Below, in pieces: positions 6,922-10,551 of a stretch of 10,551 nt of DNA; the stretch's first letter is position 1; every line of letters starts with the position of its first letter. The notes beneath the pieces were generated by a model. It saw only the letters and a program-made list of their open reading frames with translations. It did no database searches and was not told where the DNA came from. Origin of the DNA: Bacteroidales bacterium (GTDB lineage: Bacteria > Bacteroidota > Bacteroidia > Bacteroidales > UBA7960); the NCBI GenBank assembly GCA_007122505.1, contig SKTQ01000123.1, positions 1-10,551 of the forward strand, in the 5' to 3' direction. The position numbers were made by a program, and so were the translations under genes.

Positions 6922-7011
6922 GATCCGGTTTTTGATGTGTTTATGAAGCTTACCGCTTTTAAAGGTTATTTACCCTATTAATACTTAGTAGCCGAACGCT
7001 TTTCCCTGATC
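6922..7011 (-). other. 90-bp spacer between parC and gap; no clear signal
   Basis: This AT-rich spacer separates two leftward genes. I see neither an exact TAnnTTTG -7 element in the leftward sense nor a hairpin followed by a T-run. The only small dyad is AAGC-GGTAA-GCTT near 6947-6960. It is therefore undecided whether gap is read through from parC or has a weak promoter of its own. Confidence 0.4.
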
Positions 7012-9798
7012 CTAGATATCCAGATCCAGCCTGATCTGCCTCTGTTTATGGTCCGGCAATGATTTGTCCTTCGTCTTTTCATCCGCAGATTGCCGGTCTA
7101 CTTCTTCCGCTCTATTCTCCTCTTCTGCAGGCTCTTCATGCACGATTCCATCAACAGAAGTTGGGTCTTCCCGGCTGCTATCCGGAATTTCTTCAGGCTG
7201 AACGTCTTCTTTTTCAGGCAGCGGCTCAAGCCATTCAATCCGGTTTATTTCAGTTTGTGAAACTCTTTTCCCTTTTGCCTTATATCCTTTCACACTAATA
7301 AACCCACTTACCTCAATCTCCTCCTCTGTTTTTTGCCTCCGGTCTGATTCAGGGTATGTAACCTTTAACCGGGGATATGCATCAATACTTATGAGCACGA
7401 GCTTATTACCTTCTTCTTCACCAACAAATCCTGTTTTTTTTCCGTTGATTTCCGGTTCAAAACGTTTGATATAATGGTAGTTTTGACTGGCGTCGAAGTA
7501 AACGGCTGTAATGATCAATCCGGGTTTGAGTTTACAAATGATGGCCGGATTCTCATCAAAGTGGTTGGAAAGATCAAAATTCATGACCCGGTAGTTGCCT
7601 GATGAAAATATGGCCAGGATTTTTTCATCACCTTTGAAATCGCCCAGGTATTTCCCGCGTTTTTCAGAATTGAGGCGCAGCACTGTATCATCAAACCAGA
7701 TACCGATGGCTCCCAGGGTTGAAATACCTTCATCTTTCAATACGATTCGCCGCACCGGATGCTTGGTCAGGATGTTTCCTGTGGCTCCCCTGCCTTTGAT
7801 CGCCAGGTCACTGAAATCCATATCAAAGACTGTCTTTTTCAGGCGCGCTTTGTGCCGCAGGTAAACGGTAACAACTTCTGCTTCCCCGTTTGGATTGGCG
7901 GTCAGATACAACACCTTGCTGCCTTTGGTACCTTTGGTCAGGTCATACTCCTTATCGCGGGTCACCCCTTTAACGGCAAAACGTTTCATAAAGCTTGCTC
8001 CGCCGGCACCGTCCCTGTAAATGGCATTATATATGGTACGCTCATCGTTGCGCTCAAATACCGCAATATGAATCACATTTTTACCGATGAACGACTTCTC
8101 CGTTACCTTGGTTACCATGTATGTACCGTCCTCTCTGAATACAATTATGTCGTCAAGGTCAGAACATTCGCATACAAACTCGTCTTTTTTCAGAGAGGTG
8201 CCGGCAAACCCTTCTTTACGGTTCACATAAAGCTTCTCATTGGCCACGGCAACGCGGGCGGCCTCAATGCTGTCAAAAAACCGGATCTCCGTTTTGCGCT
8301 CACGGCCGTTCCCATATTTCTTTTTAATGGCCCGGTAATATTGGATAGCAAACTCCACAATATGCTCAAGATGGTTAAGAGTCTCCCTCAGCCGCTCTTC
8401 CAGTTTATTGATTTCCTTGTCGGCCTTAAAACTGTCATATTTCGAAATTCGCTTGATCTTAATCTCGGTAAGATGAATAATATCATCTTTGTTGATGGGC
8501 CGGTAGAACTGATCCTTAAAGGGTTCCAGGCCCTTGTCAATGGTTTTGATCACCGCCTCCCATGTTTCACAGTTTTCAATTTTGCGGTATATGCGGTTTT
8601 CAATAAATATTTTTTCAAGACTGGCAAACAGCAACTGCTCGCGGAGTTCGTCCCTCTCTATTTCCAACTCTTTTGTAAGCAGCTCCAGGGTATGATTTGC
8701 AGATCTTTTCAGAACTTCATTGACGTTCAGAAAGCGGGGCTTGCCATCGTCAATCACACAGCAGTTGGGTGAGATGCTTACTTCGCAATCAGTAAACAGG
8801 TAAAGGGCATCTATGGCCTGATCAGGAGATATGCCTGGGGCCAGATGCACCACAATTTCTACATTTTCCGCTGTGTTGTCTTCGATTTTTCTGATTTTGA
8901 TCTTCCCTTTGTCGTTAGCGGCCACGATACTGTCCATCAGGCTTACCGTGGTAGTTCCGAAGGGGATCTCAGTGATCACCAATGTTTTCTTATCCTGGAT
9001 TGATATTTTGGCCCGGATGCGCACCTTGCCACCCCTGAGGCCTCCGTTGTATTTTGAAAAATCTGCATAACCTCCCGAGTGAAAATCCGGAAGGATGTCG
9101 GGTTCTTGCCCCTGGAGGAAGGCGATACAGGCATCGATCAGTTCAATGAAGTTGTGCGGCAGTATTTTGGAGGCGAGACCCACTGCAATGCCTTCCACTC
9201 CCTGTGCCAGCAAGAGGGGGAATTTGACGGGCAGTTGCAGGGGTTCTTTGTTTCGCCCGTCGTAGCTGGGCTTCCATGTGGTGGTTTTGGGATTGTACAG
9301 CACTTCCAGGGCAAACTTCGATGGCCTGGCTTCAATATATCTTGGAGCGGCGGAACTATCGCCGGTGAGGATGTTTCCCCAGTTACCCTGGGTATCGATC
9401 AACAAATCTTTTTGGCCAAGCTGCACGAGGGCATCACCGATGGAAGCGTCGCCATGGGGGTGATACTTCATGGTGTGGCCGATGATATTCGCTACCTTGT
9501 TGTACCTGCCGTCGTCCAGTTCTTTCATGGCATGCAGGATGCGACGCTGAACAGGTTTTAATCCATCGAGGATATCCGGAACGGCGCGTTCAAGAATAAC
9601 GTATGAAGCATAATCAAGAAACCAGTCCTGGTACATACCCGAGAGCCTGGCCACGGGCTTACCATCATTGCCGCCACCGTCAAAAGGAAGCATGTTGTCC
9701 GGCTGTTTCTCTTCCGGCGCAACTCCTTCATTCACACGATCATCACCTTCATCAGGCCCTGTGTTCATATCATCATATATTTCCTCTTCATTGATCAT
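7012..9798 (-). CDS. parC: DNA topoisomerase IV subunit A (ParC; GyrA/ParC family)
   Basis: The 928-residue product is the DNA-breakage subunit of a type IIA topoisomerase, expected to decatenate chromosomes with a ParE partner. After a 47-residue acidic leader, the winged-helix breakage domain begins at ARLSGMYQDW. The 'KPVQRRILHAM' and 'KYHPHGDASIGDALV' motifs precede the catalytic Tyr154, adjacent to Arg153 (AAPRYIEARPS). A tower and coiled-coil region spans about 330-490, and the beta-pinwheel C-terminal domain about 505-850. There is no canonical GyrA box (QRRGGKG); the comparable spot is KGRGATGN at 668-675, which favours topoisomerase IV over gyrase. The last 70 residues are an acidic, disordered-looking tail ending RQIRLDLDI. 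Alanine (Ala118) occupies the position of the quinolone-contact Ser83 of E. coli GyrA. parE is not in the window. A BatA-domain gene lies only 33 bp upstream, so the two are probably cotranscribed. Confidence 0.93.
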   Translation of the reverse strand: MINEEEIYDDMNTGPDEGDDRVNEGVAPEEKQPDNMLPFDGGGNDGKPVARLSGMYQDWFLDYASYVILERAVPDILDGLKPVQRRILHAMKELDDGRYNKVANIIGHTMKYHPHGDASIGDALVQLGQKDLLIDTQGNWGNILTGDSSAAPRYIEARPSKFALEVLYNPKTTTWKPSYDGRNKEPLQLPVKFPLLLAQGVEGIAVGLASKILPHNFIELIDACIAFLQGQEPDILPDFHSGGYADFSKYNGGLRGGKVRIRAKISIQDKKTLVITEIPFGTTTVSLMDSIVAANDKGKIKIRKIEDNTAENVEIVVHLAPGISPDQAIDALYLFTDCEVSISPNCCVIDDGKPRFLNVNEVLKRSANHTLELLTKELEIERDELREQLLFASLEKIFIENRIYRKIENCETWEAVIKTIDKGLEPFKDQFYRPINKDDIIHLTEIKIKRISKYDSFKADKEINKLEERLRETLNHLEHIVEFAIQYYRAIKKKYGNGRERKTEIRFFDSIEAARVAVANEKLYVNRKEGFAGTSLKKDEFVCECSDLDDIIVFREDGTYMVTKVTEKSFIGKNVIHIAVFERNDERTIYNAIYRDGAGGASFMKRFAVKGVTRDKEYDLTKGTKGSKVLYLTANPNGEAEVVTVYLRHKARLKKTVFDMDFSDLAIKGRGATGNILTKHPVRRIVLKDEGISTLGAIGIWFDDTVLRLNSEKRGKYLGDFKGDEKILAIFSSGNYRVMNFDLSNHFDENPAIICKLKPGLIITAVYFDASQNYHYIKRFEPEINGKKTGFVGEEEGNKLVLISIDAYPRLKVTYPESDRRQKTEEEIEVSGFISVKGYKAKGKRVSQTEINRIEWLEPLPEKEDVQPEEIPDSSREDPTSVDGIVHEEPAEEENRAEEVDRQSADEKTKDKSLPDHKQRQIRLDLDI

Positions 9799-9831
9799 AT
9801 TATTCTTATCTCATTTTTTCTTTAAGGATGA

Positions 9832-10551
9832 TTATTTCCAGAAACGAAGGATCAGTACTTCAAAAAGCAAAAACAGCAACGCCAGTATCACGAATAACCG
9901 CCACAACTGCCGGCCCATGGCCATTTCATGCAGCACCTGGTCCAGGGGCTTGTCACCTGCATCCACTACCTGGACTGAAGTAGCCTGCAAATCCGCAAGG
10001 AGGTTCTGCAGCTCGCGTTCTGTATATGCGTCCAGTATCGATTCACGCCGGTCATAGTTAAACGACAAGCCGCCAATTTGTTCGTCTCCCAGCATAAGTA
10101 TATAGTTTTGGGCCCGGCTGATCTGGTCATGGAAAAACAATTGCACCTGGTTGCCTGATCGCCGTTGTTCGGGGATTACTTCAAACTGGTCTCTTTTGAG
10201 CCTGTACACCTGATCGGTTTGTGCACTCCGGCGGCGGGTGATAACTGGTTTCCCATCACCGATGGTGTGGTAAGGGGGCTGCATATAACCGCTTTGCAGC
10301 GCAATATTCGCCATTACCGGTACAAAAAGTGAGTGTCGCTGGAAGTTACTGAAGGCATCATCAAGTGGCACTGCCGAAAGAAACACCCTTCCGTTGCCAA
10401 CCGGATATGAAGCGAGGAAAGGCAGCCCATTCTGCAGCTGAAGGATGTTTTCTCCCATGGAGCCTATGGTCCGGGAAATGGCATAATGTTGTGAAACCCT
10501 TGGCAAATCTACATTTTCAGGCAAATGCTCAAAAACACCTTCAAAAACGGC
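9832..10551 (-). CDS. BatA-domain membrane protein, C-terminal part, 5' end cut by window edge
   Basis: The frame is open to the right edge, giving 239 visible residues; the apparent TTG start at 10524 is internal. The visible text begins AVFEGVFEHLPENVDLP and continues with 'GRVFLSAVPLDD...F..HSLFVPVMANIA'. It ends with a hydrophobic span (LFVILALLFLLFEVLILRFW) at the extreme C-terminus. This matches the C-terminal half of the large Bacteroidota proteins that have an N-terminal BatA/aerotolerance membrane domain, an extracytoplasmic region with a glutamine-amidotransferase-like fold, and a final membrane helix. Full members are about 650-700 residues, so roughly two thirds is outside the window. 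The molecular role is not known. The stop codon is 33 bp from the parC start, and the intervening A-rich spacer shows no terminator, so an operon with parC is likely. Confidence 0.75.
   Translation of the reverse strand, partial: AVFEGVFEHLPENVDLPRVSQHYAISRTIGSMGENILQLQNGLPFLASYPVGNGRVFLSAVPLDDAFSNFQRHSLFVPVMANIALQSGYMQPPYHTIGDGKPVITRRRSAQTDQVYRLKRDQFEVIPEQRRSGNQVQLFFHDQISRAQNYILMLGDEQIGGLSFNYDRRESILDAYTERELQNLLADLQATSVQVVDAGDKPLDQVLHEMAMGRQLWRLFVILALLFLLFEVLILRFWK

Noticed and set aside
7759..8772. A 337-codon open frame on the plus strand, antisense to parC
   Set aside because: It lies wholly inside the strongly conserved parC coding region, shows no recognisable domain or start signal, and is explained by the codon bias of the opposite strand.
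9079..9561. A 160-codon plus-strand frame antisense to the N-terminal part of parC
   Set aside because: It is the complement of conserved topoisomerase motifs, including the catalytic tyrosine region, and has no recognisable protein features of its own.
7012..9798. Calling this gene gyrA rather than parC
   Set aside because: The canonical GyrA box is missing and the 'KYHPHGDASIGDALVQLGQ' form with the long acidic tail fits Bacteroidota topoisomerase IV subunit A.
1..10551. A novel multi-gene defence, toxin-antitoxin, retron or CRISPR-type system
   Set aside because: Every open frame of good length on either strand is a known housekeeping or envelope family, spacers are under about 180 bp, and no arrayed repeats, reverse transcriptase, nuclease cassette or structured RNA gene is visible.

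Overview
The window looks like a chromosomal, mostly housekeeping segment from a Bacteroidota species, probably an environmental Bacteroidales-type lineage. Three things point there: a secreted protein with a C-terminal type IX secretion (T9SS) sorting domain, which is essentially confined to this phylum; exact matches to the Bacteroidota sigma factor -7 element TAnnTTTG upstream of most genes, with no clear Shine-Dalgarno sequences; and the phylum-typical versions of XerD, PgeF, topoisomerase IV subunit A and a BatA-domain membrane protein. The species assignment is inference.

Layout from left to right. A Yip1-family membrane protein runs leftward off the left edge (1-545). It is divergent from xerD, the chromosome dimer recombinase (724-1644). 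xerD converges with, and overlaps by 20 bp, the leftward gene hemW, a radical SAM heme chaperone (1625-2782). A divergent promoter region follows, then rightward pgeF, a peptidoglycan editing factor (2949-3776), and a small T9SS-sorted secreted protein (3830-4477). After a strong hairpin at 4556-4593 comes rightward pepT, a tripeptidase (4640-5893). Its stop codon overlaps that of a leftward, divergent GAPDH gene (5890-6921). Upstream of gap, also leftward, lie the topoisomerase IV A subunit gene parC (7012-9798) and the 3' part of a BatA-domain membrane protein gene (9832-10551, running off the right edge).

The genes do not form one pathway. They cover chromosome segregation (XerD, ParC), cell-wall precursor quality control (PgeF), peptide breakdown (PepT), glycolysis or gluconeogenesis (GAPDH), heme metabolism (HemW) and envelope functions (Yip1-like, BatA-domain and T9SS proteins). 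No RNA genes, CRISPR array, insertion sequence or defence cassette is visible, and no gap between genes exceeds about 180 bp. I found no convincing new multi-gene system. The items most worth a second look are the small T9SS protein of unknown role, the hairpin that overlaps the pepT promoter element, and the divergent GAPDH.
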